DNA of 64,000 nt from Salinicola aestuarinus (GTDB lineage: Bacteria; Pseudomonadota; Gammaproteobacteria; Pseudomonadales; Halomonadaceae), in assembly GCF_003206645.1 (NCBI RefSeq), contig NZ_PZJP01000005.1:645016-709015 (forward strand), read 5' to 3'. The notes below the pieces were generated by a model that was not told the origin of the DNA, made no database searches, and saw only the letters and a program-made list of their open reading frames with translations. Position 1 is the stretch's first letter, and each line of letters opens with the position of its first letter. This document shows positions 53,781-63,929 of this stretch, piece by piece. The translations under genes and the position numbers were made by a program.

Positions 53781-54854
53781 AACGACAAACGGCTCGCTTT
53801 GCAGCGAGCCGTGGGTTGTGGCTGGACGATCGTGCGTCGTGAAGTTAGACGCGGTCGACGCCCTAGAATTCACTCCATTCATCGGTATCGCTGGTCTCGC
53901 TTTTGGCGGGGCTGCGAGACGTGGGGAAAGCGGGCCGGGCACTCGCCGTCGGTTGGGCCGGCTGCTGAGGCGAGTGCTGCGACTGCTGACGGGCGGCGGG
54001 CGCCTGAAGGTCGTAGTTTCTGAAGAAACCGATCTCTCGGGCCAGACTCTCGGCCTGCGTCTGCAGGTGGCTAGTCACGGTCGTGGACTCCTCGACCAGT
54101 CCGGCATTCTGCTGTGTCACGCTATCCATCTCGCCCACGGCCAGGTTGATCTGCTGAATGCCGGCAGACTGCTCTCGGCTGGCGGTCGCGATCTCGGAGA
54201 CCAGCGACGTCACTCTCTCCACGCTGGAGACGATCTCGGTGAGGGTGTCGCCGGAACGCTGCACCAGCTCGGAGCCTTTGCGGACGCGTTCAGCGCTCTC
54301 CGACACTAGCTGCTTGATCTCGCCGGCGGCATTGGCGCTGCGGCTGGCAAGCTGGCGAACTTCCTGGGCGACCACGGCGAAACCGCGGCCCTGCTCCCCG
54401 GCACGGGCGGCCTCCACGGAGGCGTTGAGCGCGAGCAGGTTGGTCTGGAAGGCGATCTGATCGATCATGCCGATGATGTTGGAAATCTGCTTGCTGGACG
54501 CGTCGATCTCCTGCATCGCCGTGACCGCCTGGCTGACCACTGCGCCGCCTTCCTGCGCGCTGTTGCTGACGGTGCCAGCCAGTTGATCGGCTTCGCTGGC
54601 GTTGTCGGCGTTCTGTTTGACGGTATTGGTGATCTCCTCGAGCGCCGAGGCCGTCTGCTGCAGGCTCGCGGCCTGCTCCTGGGTGCGCTGGCTTAAGTTC
54701 TCGTTGCTCGCCGCCAGTTCGCCGGAGACCGACTCGACGGTCTTGGCGTTCCGGGCCACTTCGCCGATCACGCCGGTCAATTGATCGCGCATGGTGGTCA
54801 TGGCACCCAGCAGCTCGCCAAACTCATCGCGGTAAGGGTTGGAGACACGAGAGC
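53781..54854. repeat. Chemoreceptor signalling-half duplication, copy 2
   Basis: Counterpart of 51787-52860. Differences are scattered single bases plus a short in-frame length change in the linker before the C-terminal pentapeptide. Confidence 0.85.
53789..53812 (-). terminator. Terminator hairpin of the second chemoreceptor gene
   Basis: ACGGCTCGCT (53789-53798) pairs perfectly with AGCGAGCCGT (53803-53812) around TTGC; TTTGTCG follows on the minus strand. It is the same stem as the katA terminator. Confidence 0.78.
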
Positions 54855-55530
54855 CGAGGTCACCCGATGCCAGCGCTTTCGAGAACGCCGTCGCTTCGGC
54901 CAGCGGACGCATGATGCCCCGCGCCAGCCAGAGTCCAATGGCAACGGCCAGAATGATGCCGATCAGCAGGACGGCGATGGTCAGATTGCGATTGAACTCA
55001 TAGGCGGTGACGCTTCCCGCATACGCCTCCTGGACGTGCGCGCGGGACTCGCGGTAGAGACCGGTCACCTGAGTGTAGATTTCGTCGTAGGCCGCATTGA
55101 TCTGGTCTTCGCTGGCCTGTCCGCTGTCCAGAAGTGTGCGAAGAGAACTCAACTCGGCGAGATAGGCCTCGGCGATGTTACGCTCCGTATCGCTGTTGAC
55201 CATTTGCGGGTAGTAACGGTTCCAGGCTTCGTCGGTACGCGCGCGATTGGCTTCGAGCTCCTGGCGCTGCCGCTCCGTCAGCGGCTCATCGCCGGCGGCG
55301 GCCATCAGTGTCCGGTTGTCGCCAATCGTCGCGCGCACCGTCGCCAGATCGATCATGGCGGCAAACTCGTGGTCCACGATCTGCGCCATCGTGTCCTGGG
55401 TTTCACTGTTGCAAAGAATTGCTTCCGTGCCGACGCCGACCAGCATCAGAATCATGAAGCCGAGACCGGCAGAGAGCTTGGTTTTCACGCTTCGACCGCG
55501 ACTCCCCATCCCCATACCCATCGATTTCAT
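53863..55530 (-). CDS. Methyl-accepting chemotaxis protein (4HB-type), tandem paralogue
   Basis: 555 residues with the same plan as the receptor at 51869. From HAMP to the C-terminal EWSEF it is almost identical, while the periplasmic bundle (~40-190) differs at many positions. The two should therefore share the adaptation and kinase machinery but bind different ligands. The N-terminus carries a Met/Gly-rich [13 protein letters not shown] before TM1. A sigma-28 promoter with an excellent match lies 69 bp upstream. Confidence 0.95.
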   Translation of the reverse strand: MKSMGMGMGSRGRSVKTKLSAGLGFMILMLVGVGTEAILCNSETQDTMAQIVDHEFAAMIDLATVRATIGDNRTLMAAAGDEPLTERQRQELEANRARTDEAWNRYYPQMVNSDTERNIAEAYLAELSSLRTLLDSGQASEDQINAAYDEIYTQVTGLYRESRAHVQEAYAGSVTAYEFNRNLTIAVLLIGIILAVAIGLWLARGIMRPLAEATAFSKALASGDLGSRVSNPYRDEFGELLGAMTTMRDQLTGVIGEVARNAKTVESVSGELAASNENLSQRTQEQAASLQQTASALEEITNTVKQNADNASEADQLAGTVSNSAQEGGAVVSQAVTAMQEIDASSKQISNIIGMIDQIAFQTNLLALNASVEAARAGEQGRGFAVVAQEVRQLASRSANAAGEIKQLVSESAERVRKGSELVQRSGDTLTEIVSSVERVTSLVSEIATASREQSAGIQQINLAVGEMDSVTQQNAGLVEESTTVTSHLQTQAESLAREIGFFRNYDLQAPAARQQSQHSPQQPAQPTASARPAFPTSRSPAKSETSDTDEWSEF

Positions 55531-55598
55531 CTCCGTTACCCTCTGTCAGTAATCGCGTTGTTATCGTCCCCTCAACGCTGAGGACGTTCTGACCCGAG

Positions 55599-55625
55599 TT
55601 ATCGGCATGAGAAAAATCAACTTGA
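55599..55625 (-). promoter_or_regulatory. Sigma-28 (FliA) promoter of the second chemoreceptor
   Basis: On the minus strand TCAAGTTG (55625-55618), 11 bases, then GCCGATAA (55606-55599). This is a near-perfect FliA promoter. Upstream of it the 15-base block TTTACTTAGATCCTA (plus-strand reading) is shared with the other receptor's promoter. Confidence 0.85.
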
Positions 55626-55712
55626 CAATTTTACTTAGATCCTAACTAAAATTAATTTGATGATAGGCATGAGTCTGGGCGACCGATCCAAGACCGATCC
55701 GGTGGCACTATT

Positions 55713-56771
55713 TTAGTGGCGGGATTTGATCTGCGCTTTGAGCGGCTCGGGAACCTGTTTAATGATCAGTCGATCGTGGGTCTCGTCATACTCGATGCTG
55801 TTGCCCAACAGGTGGGAGTCGAAACTGATCGAGACACCGCTTGCGCGTCCGGCGAAACGCTTGAACTGCTGGAGGGTACGCTTGTCCGGGGGGATCTCTT
55901 CGGCGAGTCCGTAGTCCTGGTTGCGGATGTAGTCGTAGAACGCTTTGGGCTGGGTCTCGTCGACCAGCTCCGAGAGCTCATCCAGCGTGATGGCTTCTCC
56001 GTTTTTAGCCTGTGCATTGGCGTAGTCGATCAGGCTGACGGTCTTCTCGCGACTGGCCTCCTCGGAGAGGTCCTCCTGCTCGACGTAGTCGCTGAATGCC
56101 TTCAGCAGCGTTCGCGTCTCCGCACTCGCATCCACGCCCTCATGACACCCCAGCCACTCGGCGAAGGCCGTGCTGGCTTTCTTGCCGCCGCGGTCCTGAA
56201 CGTGGGCAATGTACTGGCGCGACTGGCCGCGCTGCCACTGGGTCAGGTCGATACGTGCGGCGAGCATCAGCTGGCCGAGGTTGAGCTGCTGGGCGACGAC
56301 CACCCCAAGGGTATCGTCTATTGCGTAGCCTTCACGCTGGTGCAGCAGCGCCAGTGTCAGAAATTCCGCCTCGCCCTGGCGGGAATGCACGAACCACCAG
56401 TGTCCCCCTGTCGAAAGGTGCGCATCGATGATCGGCATCAGGCCCTCGGCGGCCCAGCGAGTGAAGGCGGTGAAATCCAGCTCGCCCTGACGGTAGCGCT
56501 CGAGCTCGACGGCAAAGCGAGACCCTCCCGTGCTCGTTTCAGCGGCGGCATCGATCTCGGCGCCCTCGGCATCGGTCTCGACTTCCACGCTCTCATCGGC
56601 GGTGGCGAAGTATCCCCAGGCCTTGGGCTTTTGATGAAAACTCGCATTGAAGCTGGCGAGCAACGCGGCGGCGGCATCGGTGTCGCCGCTCGCTTGGCCG
56701 CCGGTCAGGTTGGCGGGCTGGTCGTTGCCGGATTTATCGATGCGATGGGCGCAGGCGTTGAGTATCGGCAT
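55713..56771 (-). CDS. yejK: Nucleoid-associated protein, YejK/NdpA family
   Basis: 352 residues. The N-terminal domain begins ILNACAHRIDKSG, and the C-terminal half has the diagnostic DYANAQAKNGEAITLDELSELVDE...FYDYIRNQDYGL, then FKRFAGRASGVSISFDSHLLGNSIEYD. NdpA proteins bind the spermidine nucleoid; the molecular role is poorly known. An acidic insertion (~50-75, DESVEVETDAEGAEIDAAAE) is larger than in E. coli. ATG 56771 has GGAGT upstream; a frame extending five codons further has no support. Confidence 0.9.
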   Translation of the reverse strand: MPILNACAHRIDKSGNDQPANLTGGQASGDTDAAAALLASFNASFHQKPKAWGYFATADESVEVETDAEGAEIDAAAETSTGGSRFAVELERYRQGELDFTAFTRWAAEGLMPIIDAHLSTGGHWWFVHSRQGEAEFLTLALLHQREGYAIDDTLGVVVAQQLNLGQLMLAARIDLTQWQRGQSRQYIAHVQDRGGKKASTAFAEWLGCHEGVDASAETRTLLKAFSDYVEQEDLSEEASREKTVSLIDYANAQAKNGEAITLDELSELVDETQPKAFYDYIRNQDYGLAEEIPPDKRTLQQFKRFAGRASGVSISFDSHLLGNSIEYDETHDRLIIKQVPEPLKAQIKSRH

Positions 56772-56860
56772 GAAGCGACTCCGCAATCGGAAGAGAGAGC
56801 GACGCGCCCGGCAAGCCGGGCGCGTCGAGAGACGAGAGAGTGGGGGCCAGCGTCGCCGGC

Positions 56861-57622
56861 TCAGGGGCGCAGGCGGTAGCCGGTGCGGAAGATCCAGCTT
56901 ACGACCGCGAGGCTGATCGCGAGGAACAGACCGACCATCACCAGGCTTGCGATGATGTTGACGTCGCTGATGCCGTAGAAGCTCCAGCGAAAACCGCTCA
57001 CCAGGTAGACCACCGGATTAGCCAGGGTCACTGTCTGCCAGACCGGTGGCAGCATGTCGATGGCGTAGAAGCTGCCGCCGAGAAAGGTCAGCGGGGTGAT
57101 GATCAAGAGTGGCACCAGCTGTAGCTTCTCGAAGCTGTCCGCCCAGATACCGATGATGAATCCGAGCAGGCTGAAGGTGAGCGCCGTCAGCACCAGAAAC
57201 AGCAGCATCATGAACGGGTGGAGTATCTGCAGGTCGACGAAGAAGGTCGCGGTGGCCAGTATCAATAGGCCCAGCACGGCGGATTTCGTCGCCGCGGCAC
57301 CGACGTAGCCCAGCACGATCTCGAAATACGAGATCGGCGCCGACAGCACCTCATAGATAGTGCCGGTGAACTTGGGAAAGAAGATGCCGAAGGAGGCGTT
57401 CGACACGCTCTGGGTCAACAGCATCAGCATGATCAGGCCCGGCACGATGAAGGCGCCGTAGCTGACGCCCTCGACCTCTTGGATGCGCGAGCCGATGGCG
57501 GCGCCGAAGACGACGAAGTAGAGCGACGTGGAGATGACCGGTGACACCAGACTCTGAAGTAGGGTGCGGCCGGCCCTCGCCATCTCGAAGCAGTAGATGG
57601 CGCGTACGGCTTGCAGGTTCAT
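56861..57622 (-). CDS. ABC-2 type exporter permease (YadH-like)
   Basis: 253 residues, six membrane helices. ABC-2 motifs: [31 protein letters not shown], and the late [31 protein letters not shown]. Its ATG overlaps the ATPase stop by one base (TAATG). With the ATPase it forms a YadGH-type exporter of unknown substrate. Open sequence upstream in this frame merely reads through the ATPase gene. Confidence 0.92.
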   Translation of the reverse strand: MNLQAVRAIYCFEMARAGRTLLQSLVSPVISTSLYFVVFGAAIGSRIQEVEGVSYGAFIVPGLIMLMLLTQSVSNASFGIFFPKFTGTIYEVLSAPISYFEIVLGYVGAAATKSAVLGLLILATATFFVDLQILHPFMMLLFLVLTALTFSLLGFIIGIWADSFEKLQLVPLLIITPLTFLGGSFYAIDMLPPVWQTVTLANPVVYLVSGFRWSFYGISDVNIIASLVMVGLFLAISLAVVSWIFRTGYRLRP

Positions 57623-58611
57623 TAACGCTCCTTGACCAGGTCGACGAAGATCTCTTCCAGTGAGCTCTGCTTGGTCTGCAGATCCTTGAACTGGATACCG
57701 GTGGCTTCGATATCGTTGAGCAGCGTGCTGATCGAGACCCGCGTCTCGCTCGTCTCGCTGGCATCGTAGGTGTAGACGAGCACGCTGCCATTGTCGGCGA
57801 GCGACAGCGGATAATGCGACAGTGCCGGCGGGACGCTCGCCAACGGCTTGTGTAGCTGCAGCGTCAACTGCTTGCTGCCGAGCTGACGCATCAACGCCGC
57901 CTTCTCGCGGACCAGCACGATCTCGCCGCGGTTGATCACCCCGATGCGGTCCGCCATCTCTTCGGCTTCCTCGATGTAGTGCGTCGTGAGGATGATCGTT
58001 ACCCCACGCTCCCTGAGCTTGCGCACTACCTCCCACATGTCACGGCGCAGCTCCACGTCGACGCCGGCGGTGGGCTCGTCGAGGAACAGAATTTCCGGCT
58101 CATGAGCCAGCGCCTTGGCAATCAGCACCCGGCGCTTCATGCCACCGGAGAGTGTGATCAGCTTGTTCTTGCGCTTTTCCCACAGCGAGAGCGATTTGAG
58201 GACGTCTTCGATGTGGGAGCGCTTGGCCTTGTGACCGAACAGCCCACGGCTGAAGCTCACCGTATTCCAGACGGTTTCGAAGGCGTCGCTGGTCAGTTCC
58301 TGGGGAACCAGACCAATTTTGGCGCGGGCGGCACGGTAGTCGATGACGTTGTCGTGGCCGTCGATCAGTACCCGGCCCTCGGTGGGGTTGACCAGTCCGC
58401 AGATGATGCTAATCAGGGTGGTCTTCCCGGCCCCGTTGGGGCCGAGCAGCGCGAAGATCTCGCCGCGCTGGATCTCGAGGTCGACGCGCTTGAGCGCCTC
58501 GAAACCAGAGTCGTAGCGCTTGGCCAGTCCCTGGATTTCGATGACGGAAGAAGCTGACGGCGTCTCGATGCGAGGCTGTGACTCGCTGGCATTTGGCGTC
58601 TGATGACTCAT
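57622..58611 (-). CDS. ABC exporter ATPase (YadG-like)
   Basis: 329 residues. Walker [10 protein letters not shown] near 60-68, signature [15 protein letters not shown], Walker [14 protein letters not shown]-loop [15 protein letters not shown], and a C-terminal domain typical of ABC-2 ATPases ending [15 protein letters not shown] 58611 follows AGGG; a longer frame is open but weakly supported. It is first in the two-gene operon. Confidence 0.92.
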   Translation of the reverse strand: MSHQTPNASESQPRIETPSASSVIEIQGLAKRYDSGFEALKRVDLEIQRGEIFALLGPNGAGKTTLISIICGLVNPTEGRVLIDGHDNVIDYRAARAKIGLVPQELTSDAFETVWNTVSFSRGLFGHKAKRSHIEDVLKSLSLWEKRKNKLITLSGGMKRRVLIAKALAHEPEILFLDEPTAGVDVELRRDMWEVVRKLRERGVTIILTTHYIEEAEEMADRIGVINRGEIVLVREKAALMRQLGSKQLTLQLHKPLASVPPALSHYPLSLADNGSVLVYTYDASETSETRVSISTLLNDIEATGIQFKDLQTKQSSLEEIFVDLVKER

Positions 58612-58792
58612 GAAAGCCCTGCTTCGTGACGACTTGGGGGCGCTCATTGTAGGCGAAAACGCCAGGCGACTGTGACCGTCGGTCGCTTAGTCTCGAATCC
58701 GGGCGCGAGCGGTCGGGTTGAGCTATAGGGATAGAGAGGACGATTCGAATGATACCGGCGCGTCGCAGCGTGCCATACCAGGAGACCGACAC

Positions 58793-59383
58793 ATGACTTC
58801 GATCATCGCATGGCGGCGACTCGCGCTCGGGCTGGTTGTCGCCACTCTGACCGTCGGCGGCTTGACCGCCTGTACTACCACCTCAACCGAGGATCGCCAG
58901 AGCAACGTCGAGCAGCGCCGGCAGCTCGATCAGGACATTCAGCAAACGCTGTCGCGCCTGTACCGCTCCGTGCCGGAAGCGCGCTCGATGGCCGATGAGG
59001 CCCAGGGCATACTGGTATTCCCGGGCGTGCTTGGCGCCAGCTTCATTGTCGGCGCCAGCCATGGCGACGGCGGGCTCTTGATGGACGGCACCAAGGCCGG
59101 CTACTACACCACCACCAGTGGCTCGATCGGCTTCCAGGCCGGTGCGCAGTCCCAGGCGATCATTTATCTACTGATGACCGAGCGCGCCCTGAATCGCGTG
59201 CGCAGCGACAACGGCTGGTCGGTCGGGGCCAGCGCCGGCGTGGCGGTGGCGGATATCGGCGCCAACGGCCAGATCACCAACGACACCGCTAATCAAGAGG
59301 TCGTCGCCTTCGTGATGAACAATCAGGGCATCCAGGGTGGCGTCTCGCTCAATGGGGCCAAAATCACCAAGGTTCGGCCGTGA
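58793..59383 (+). CDS. SYLF/Ysc84-domain lipoprotein
   Basis: 196 residues with a type II signal peptide (lipobox LTAC, Cys near 27). The SYLF (YSC84) domain follows: EAQGILVFPGVLGASFIVGASHGDGGLL, TKAGYYTTTSGSIGFQAGAQSQAIIYLLMTE, then WSVGASAGVAVADIGANGQI. SYLF domains bind phosphoinositide-type lipids in eukaryotes; the bacterial role is unclear. AGGAG sits eight bases before ATG 58793. Confidence 0.88.
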   Translation: MTSIIAWRRLALGLVVATLTVGGLTACTTTSTEDRQSNVEQRRQLDQDIQQTLSRLYRSVPEARSMADEAQGILVFPGVLGASFIVGASHGDGGLLMDGTKAGYYTTTSGSIGFQAGAQSQAIIYLLMTERALNRVRSDNGWSVGASAGVAVADIGANGQITNDTANQEVVAFVMNNQGIQGGVSLNGAKITKVRP

Positions 59384-59419
59384 TCGACCGCTGACGTTCG
59401 GTCGGAGGAGGCCACAAAT

Positions 59420-59450
59420 GCAAGAACCCACCGCGAGGGTGGGTTCTTGC
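59420..59450. terminator. Hairpin between convergent genes
   Basis: GCAAGAACCCACC (59420-59432) pairs perfectly with its complement (59438-59450) around GCGAG. It separates the SYLF lipoprotein from the convergent YebC-family gene. No long T-run. Confidence 0.75.
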
Positions 59451-59513
59451 GTCATGGCGCTGGTACGTCACACATGCCGGACGGCACCGTCGCAGGGTCA
59501 CCCGGCTATCGGC

Positions 59514-60242
59514 TTACGCCTCTTCGGGCAGTTCGGCGTTGTGGTAGACGTTCTGCACGTCGTCGAGATCGTTGAGCATACCGATGAATTTCTGAAACTG
59601 CGCCACGTCGTCGCCTTCGATGGCGGTAGTGGTTTGCGGCAGGAACTGGATCTCGTCGGCTTCGAAGTCGAGCTCGCCGAACGCGTCGATCAGCGCCTGC
59701 TTTGCCTTGGCGTACTCGGTATGCGGTGCGAAGACAGTGATGCGGCCCGCCTCGTTTTCGATGTCGGTGACGTCGACGTCAGCCTCCATCAATGCTTCGA
59801 GTACCGCTTCCTCGTCTTCACCGGCGAAAGCGAAGATCGCGCAGTGGTCGAACATGTGGCTGACCGTGCCCTGCGTCCCGATCTTCGACTTGTTCTTGGT
59901 GAAGCAGCCGCGCACATCGCCGTAGGTGCGGTTCGGGTTATCCGTCAGACACTCGACGATGACCATGCAGTTGCCGGGCCCGAAGCCCTCGTAACGCGCA
60001 GGAGAGAAGTCCTCGCCACCGGCACCCCGTGCCTTGTCCAGCGCCTTATCAATGACGTGGGAGGGCACCTGATCCTTCTTCGCTTTCTCGATCAGCCCGC
60101 GCAGCGTGAGGTTGCCGGAGGGGTCGGTGCCGCCCGACTTGGCACAGACGTAGATCTCGCGGCCGTACTTGCTGTAGACCTTGGTCTTGGCGTCGGCCGT
60201 CTTGGCCATCGATTCCTTGCGGTTCTGAAAAGCCCTACCCAT
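59514..60242 (-). CDS. yeeN: YebC/PmpR-family protein, YeeN type
   Basis: 242 residues. The N-terminus [38 protein letters not shown] is the YeeN variant of the YebC family, followed by the conserved [22 protein letters not shown] and a [24 protein letters not shown] core. YebC proteins were described as transcription regulators, and more recently as factors that help translation of hard-to-elongate motifs. The start at 60242 has AAGGTG upstream; the open frame continues far beyond it without coding character. Confidence 0.93.
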   Translation of the reverse strand: MGRAFQNRKESMAKTADAKTKVYSKYGREIYVCAKSGGTDPSGNLTLRGLIEKAKKDQVPSHVIDKALDKARGAGGEDFSPARYEGFGPGNCMVIVECLTDNPNRTYGDVRGCFTKNKSKIGTQGTVSHMFDHCAIFAFAGEDEEAVLEALMEADVDVTDIENEAGRITVFAPHTEYAKAKQALIDAFGELDFEADEIQFLPQTTTAIEGDDVAQFQKFIGMLNDLDDVQNVYHNAELPEEA

Positions 60243-60472
60243 TGTCACACCTTGTTCGGTTGTCAACGACGGCGGCGATTTTACGCAACTTTGCCGTCCT
60301 GTTGCAGGATAATTTACGCCGCTAACCGCCCGACGGCACGCGGGATGTTCGTCGAGGAAACGCCGCGTCGCCGCCCGAGCTTTGTTATCCTGCCGCCCGG
60401 TGACGCCGCGAGGCGCCACCGACCGTTCGCGAGCCCTAATGCGGCTCGCCTCGACCATCCGGGAGTTTCTGC

Positions 60473-61912
60473 GTGACTGACCGTTCGACCCCCGCCGCGA
60501 CTGGCTCCGCCACGACCCGCGACGGTTTTGACACCCTGGCACTGCCTGCCGAACTGCTCGAGGGGCTGGCGCTGCTCGAGTACACGTCGATGACGCCGAT
60601 CCAGGCGGCGACGCTACCGGCCGTGCTCGACGGGCGCGACGTGCTCGGTCAGGGACAGACGGGCTCCGGCAAGACCGCCGCCTTCGGCCTTGGTCTGCTC
60701 GCGTCACTCGACGTCGAACGCTTCGACGTGCAGGCGCTGGTGCTCTGCCCGACCCGCGAGCTCGCTGATCAGGTCGCCGATGAGATCCGGCGTCTGGCGC
60801 GACGCCTGGCGAACCTCAAGGTGCTCACGCTCTGCGGCGGGGCACCGCTAGGCCCACAGTCGAACTCGCTGGCTCATGGGGCCCACGTGGTCGTGGGGAC
60901 GCCGGGGCGCATCGAGGAGCACGTGCGCAAGGGAACGCTGTCGCTGGATGCCCTGAAGGTGCTGGTACTCGACGAAGCGGACCGGATGCTCGACATGGGG
61001 TTTCAGGCCTCCCTGGAGGCGATCGTTGCGGCGACGCCGCGGGCCCGCCAGACATTGATGTTCAGCGCCACCTACGGCGAGAGCGTGCGTCCCGTCGCCG
61101 AGCGCCTGCTGCGTGACCCGGTAGCGGTCGAGATCGCCTCGACCCACGACGACACCAGCATTCGCCAGCACTTCCATCAAGTCGCCGACGAGTCGGCGCG
61201 GCTCAAGGCGCTACGTCAGCTGCTGCTGCATCATCGCCCGGCCACGAGCGTGGTGTTCTGCAACACGCGTCGCGAGACCCAGGAGGTCGCCGAGGCGCTG
61301 TCGGAGATGGGCTTCAGTGCGGCGGCGATCCACGGCGATCTCGAGCAGCGCGAGCGGGATCGCACGCTGATTTGCTTTGCCAACCAGAGTCTCTCGGTGC
61401 TTGTCGCCACCGATGTCGCCGCCCGCGGTCTCGACATCGACTCGCTGGATGCCGTGTTCAACTATCAGATCGCCCGCGAGCTGGAGGTCCACGTGCACCG
61501 TATTGGCCGCACCGGTCGAGCCGGCGGCAGCGGCGTTGCGTGTACGCTGATCACGGCCGCCGAGCGCTACCGCCTCGAGCGGCTGGAGGCCTTTCTCGAG
61601 CAGACCCTCGAGCTCGAACCGCTGCCAGGAAGCGCCAAGCAGACAGTGCCGTTCATTGCGCCTCGCGTTACGCTCGAGCTCGATGCCGGCAAGAAGCAGA
61701 AGATCCGGCCCGGTGACATTCTGGGCGCGCTGACCACCGGCGAAGACGCCCGCGCGCTGCGCGGCGATCAGGTGGGCAAGATCAAGGTGCTGGCGCGTAA
61801 CGCGTTCGTTGCCGTCGACCGCGAGGTCGCCAGACAGGCGCTTGCCACGCTCAACGCCGGCACGTTGAAAGGGCGGCGCTGTCGCGCGCGCCGGGTCGAC
61901 GAATCCGCATGA
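60473..61912 (+). CDS. dbpA: ATP-dependent RNA helicase DbpA
   Basis: 479 residues starting at GTG. DEAD-box motifs: Q motif ([13 protein letters not shown]), I (GQTGSGKT), Ia (PTRELADQ), II (DEAD), III (SAT), V ([12 protein letters not shown]), VI ([10 protein letters not shown]). The C-terminal ~75 residues ([18 protein letters not shown]...[16 protein letters not shown]) are the DbpA RNA-binding domain that recognises hairpin 92 of 23S rRNA. It acts in large ribosomal subunit assembly. Confidence 0.95.
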   Translation: MTDRSTPAATGSATTRDGFDTLALPAELLEGLALLEYTSMTPIQAATLPAVLDGRDVLGQGQTGSGKTAAFGLGLLASLDVERFDVQALVLCPTRELADQVADEIRRLARRLANLKVLTLCGGAPLGPQSNSLAHGAHVVVGTPGRIEEHVRKGTLSLDALKVLVLDEADRMLDMGFQASLEAIVAATPRARQTLMFSATYGESVRPVAERLLRDPVAVEIASTHDDTSIRQHFHQVADESARLKALRQLLLHHRPATSVVFCNTRRETQEVAEALSEMGFSAAAIHGDLEQRERDRTLICFANQSLSVLVATDVAARGLDIDSLDAVFNYQIARELEVHVHRIGRTGRAGGSGVACTLITAAERYRLERLEAFLEQTLELEPLPGSAKQTVPFIAPRVTLELDAGKKQKIRPGDILGALTTGEDARALRGDQVGKIKVLARNAFVAVDREVARQALATLNAGTLKGRRCRARRVDESA

Positions 61913-61946
61913 CGGCGCCAATTGGAAAACGGGAGACGCCAAGCGC

Positions 61947-62804
61947 ATGAAAGTCCCTAAGCGACTCAAGCCGCTGATGGAAGATGGTCTGATCGACGAG
62001 GTGGTCAGCCAGCTGATGAGCGGCAAGGAAGCCCAGGTGTTTGTGGTTCGCTGCGACGCGGAGCTGCGCTGCGCCAAGGTCTTCAAGGAGGCCAAGAGCC
62101 GCAGCTTCAAGCAGGCGGCGACCTATCAGGAAGGGCGAAAGGTGCGCAATAGCCGCCGCGCCCGTGCCATGTCGAAGAAGACCCGCTACGGCCAGCGCGA
62201 GCAGGAGTCGGCGTGGCTCAATGCAGAGGTGGATGCGCTCTACCGGCTGGCCGAGGCCGGCGTTCGCGTCCCCACGCCTCACGGCTTCGTCGACGGCGTG
62301 CTGCTGATGGAGCGGATCGCCGACGGCGACGGTGACGTGGCGCCACGCCTCGATGATATCGAGCTCGATGCCGCCACGGCGCTCGACTATCACCAGCGGC
62401 TGATCAACGAAGTCGTGCGCATGCTTTGCGCCGGCTTGATCCATGGTGACCTGTCGGAATTCAATATCCTCGTCGGCGCTGACGGCCCGGTGGTGATCGA
62501 TCTGCCGCAGGCGGTGGATGCCGCCGGCAACAACAACGCCCCGTGGATGCTGGTGCGCGATGTCGACCGCCTGCGTGCCTTTTTTGGCCGGATCGCCCCG
62601 GAGATTCTCGCGACCGATTACGGCAAAGAGATCTGGGCGCTTTACGAGGCGGGCCAGCTACACCCTGACGTGACCCTGACCGGGCGCTTCACCCCGGATA
62701 CCACGCTGATCGACGTCGATGACGTGATGCGTTCGATCGACGACGCGCGGGAAGAAGCGGCGGAGCGTGATGCCAGGCAGCAGGACGACGTCGAAGAGTG
62801 GTAG
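61947..62804 (+). CDS. RIO-family serine protein kinase
   Basis: 285 residues. RIO kinase features: GKEAQVFVVRCDAELRCAKVFKEA (nucleotide loop and catalytic Lys), the catalytic loop LIHGDLSEFNILV with Asp and Asn, and the metal-binding IDLPQAVD. The C-terminus is acidic. Bacterial members (for example in Pseudomonas) are thought to be active kinases; the targets are unclear. It lies 34 bp after dbpA and may be co-transcribed. Confidence 0.92.
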   Translation: MKVPKRLKPLMEDGLIDEVVSQLMSGKEAQVFVVRCDAELRCAKVFKEAKSRSFKQAATYQEGRKVRNSRRARAMSKKTRYGQREQESAWLNAEVDALYRLAEAGVRVPTPHGFVDGVLLMERIADGDGDVAPRLDDIELDAATALDYHQRLINEVVRMLCAGLIHGDLSEFNILVGADGPVVIDLPQAVDAAGNNNAPWMLVRDVDRLRAFFGRIAPEILATDYGKEIWALYEAGQLHPDVTLTGRFTPDTTLIDVDDVMRSIDDAREEAAERDARQQDDVEEW

Positions 62805-62921
62805 CCCGCAGCGTCTCGCGATGAGGGTTGGACAGTGCGCATGAGCGTCTACAATGGTAGCCCTGCACGCAAGTGAGACGGAGCGCCGTTCGACGGCCCG
62901 TCGTGATCAAGGAGTTCGCTC

Positions 62922-63929
62922 ATGCAAGTCGTCAATCTTCGCTCACCCGGTGGCCTGGATCAGCTCACGCTCAATCAGGTCGATGAGCCCGGCGAGCCCG
63001 GCCCGGGCGAGATTCGCGTCCGCCTCCACGCCAGCTCGCTCAATTTCCACGACTATCTTGTGGTCAGCGGCGCCATGTCCACCGAAGAGAACCGTATCCC
63101 GATGTCCGACGGTGCCGGCGTCGTTGAAGCCATCGGCAAGGGCGTGGATGAGTTCTCGGTCGGTGACTCGGTGGTTTCCACGTTCTTTCCGCACTGGCTC
63201 GACGGTCCCGCCCGTGTCGCCGACTTCAAGACCGTGCCGGGCGATGGCGTCGACGGCTATGCCCGTGAGCAAGTGGTGCGGCCGGTGGCATGGTTTACCC
63301 ATGCGCCGAAGGGCTACACCCACGCCGAGGCAGCGACGCTGACCACCGCCGGGCTGACTGCCTGGCGTGCCCTGGTGGTCGATGGCGGTCTCAAGGCCGG
63401 TGACACCGTGCTGACGCTCGGTACCGGCGGCGTCTCGATTTTCGCCGTCCAGCTCGCCAAAGCGATGGGCGCGCGAGTTATCGCGACGTCCTCGTCCAAT
63501 GACAAGCTCGCCCGACTGCGCGAACTCGGCGCCGACGAGACCATCAACTATCGCGAAGAGCCGGAGTGGGGCAAGCGCGTCAAGGCGCTTACCGATGGTC
63601 ATGGCGCCGACCACGTCATCGAAGTCGGCGGCCCGGGTACACTGCCGCAGTCCATCGAGGCGGTGGCGATTGCCGGACACATCTCGCTGATCGGGGTGCT
63701 CACCGGTACGGCCGGCGACGTGCCGACGGCCAAGCTGATGGCGAAACAGGCGAAGCTTCAAGGGTTGATCGTTGGGAGTCGTCGCGATCAGATCGATATG
63801 ATTCGCGCGCTCGAGGTCATGGGCATCAAGCCGATTCTCGACCGTGCTTTCGGACTCGACGAGATCGCCGACGCGTTCCGTCACCAGGAGTCGGGACAGC
63901 ACTTCGGCAAGATCTGCCTGGAGTTCTAA
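62922..63929 (+). CDS. NAD(P)-dependent alcohol dehydrogenase / quinone oxidoreductase (MDR family)
   Basis: 335 residues of the medium-chain dehydrogenase fold: GroES-like domain (LNFHDYLVVSG), Rossmann motif LTLGTGGVSIFAVQLAKAMGARV near 167-189, and late GLIVGSRRDQIDMIRALE. The Cys/His zinc ligands of true alcohol dehydrogenases are not seen, so it belongs with zinc-independent quinone-oxidoreductase-like enzymes. The substrate is unknown. The final 70 bp of the window hold no gene. Confidence 0.88.
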   Translation: MQVVNLRSPGGLDQLTLNQVDEPGEPGPGEIRVRLHASSLNFHDYLVVSGAMSTEENRIPMSDGAGVVEAIGKGVDEFSVGDSVVSTFFPHWLDGPARVADFKTVPGDGVDGYAREQVVRPVAWFTHAPKGYTHAEAATLTTAGLTAWRALVVDGGLKAGDTVLTLGTGGVSIFAVQLAKAMGARVIATSSSNDKLARLRELGADETINYREEPEWGKRVKALTDGHGADHVIEVGGPGTLPQSIEAVAIAGHISLIGVLTGTAGDVPTAKLMAKQAKLQGLIVGSRRDQIDMIRALEVMGIKPILDRAFGLDEIADAFRHQESGQHFGKICLEF

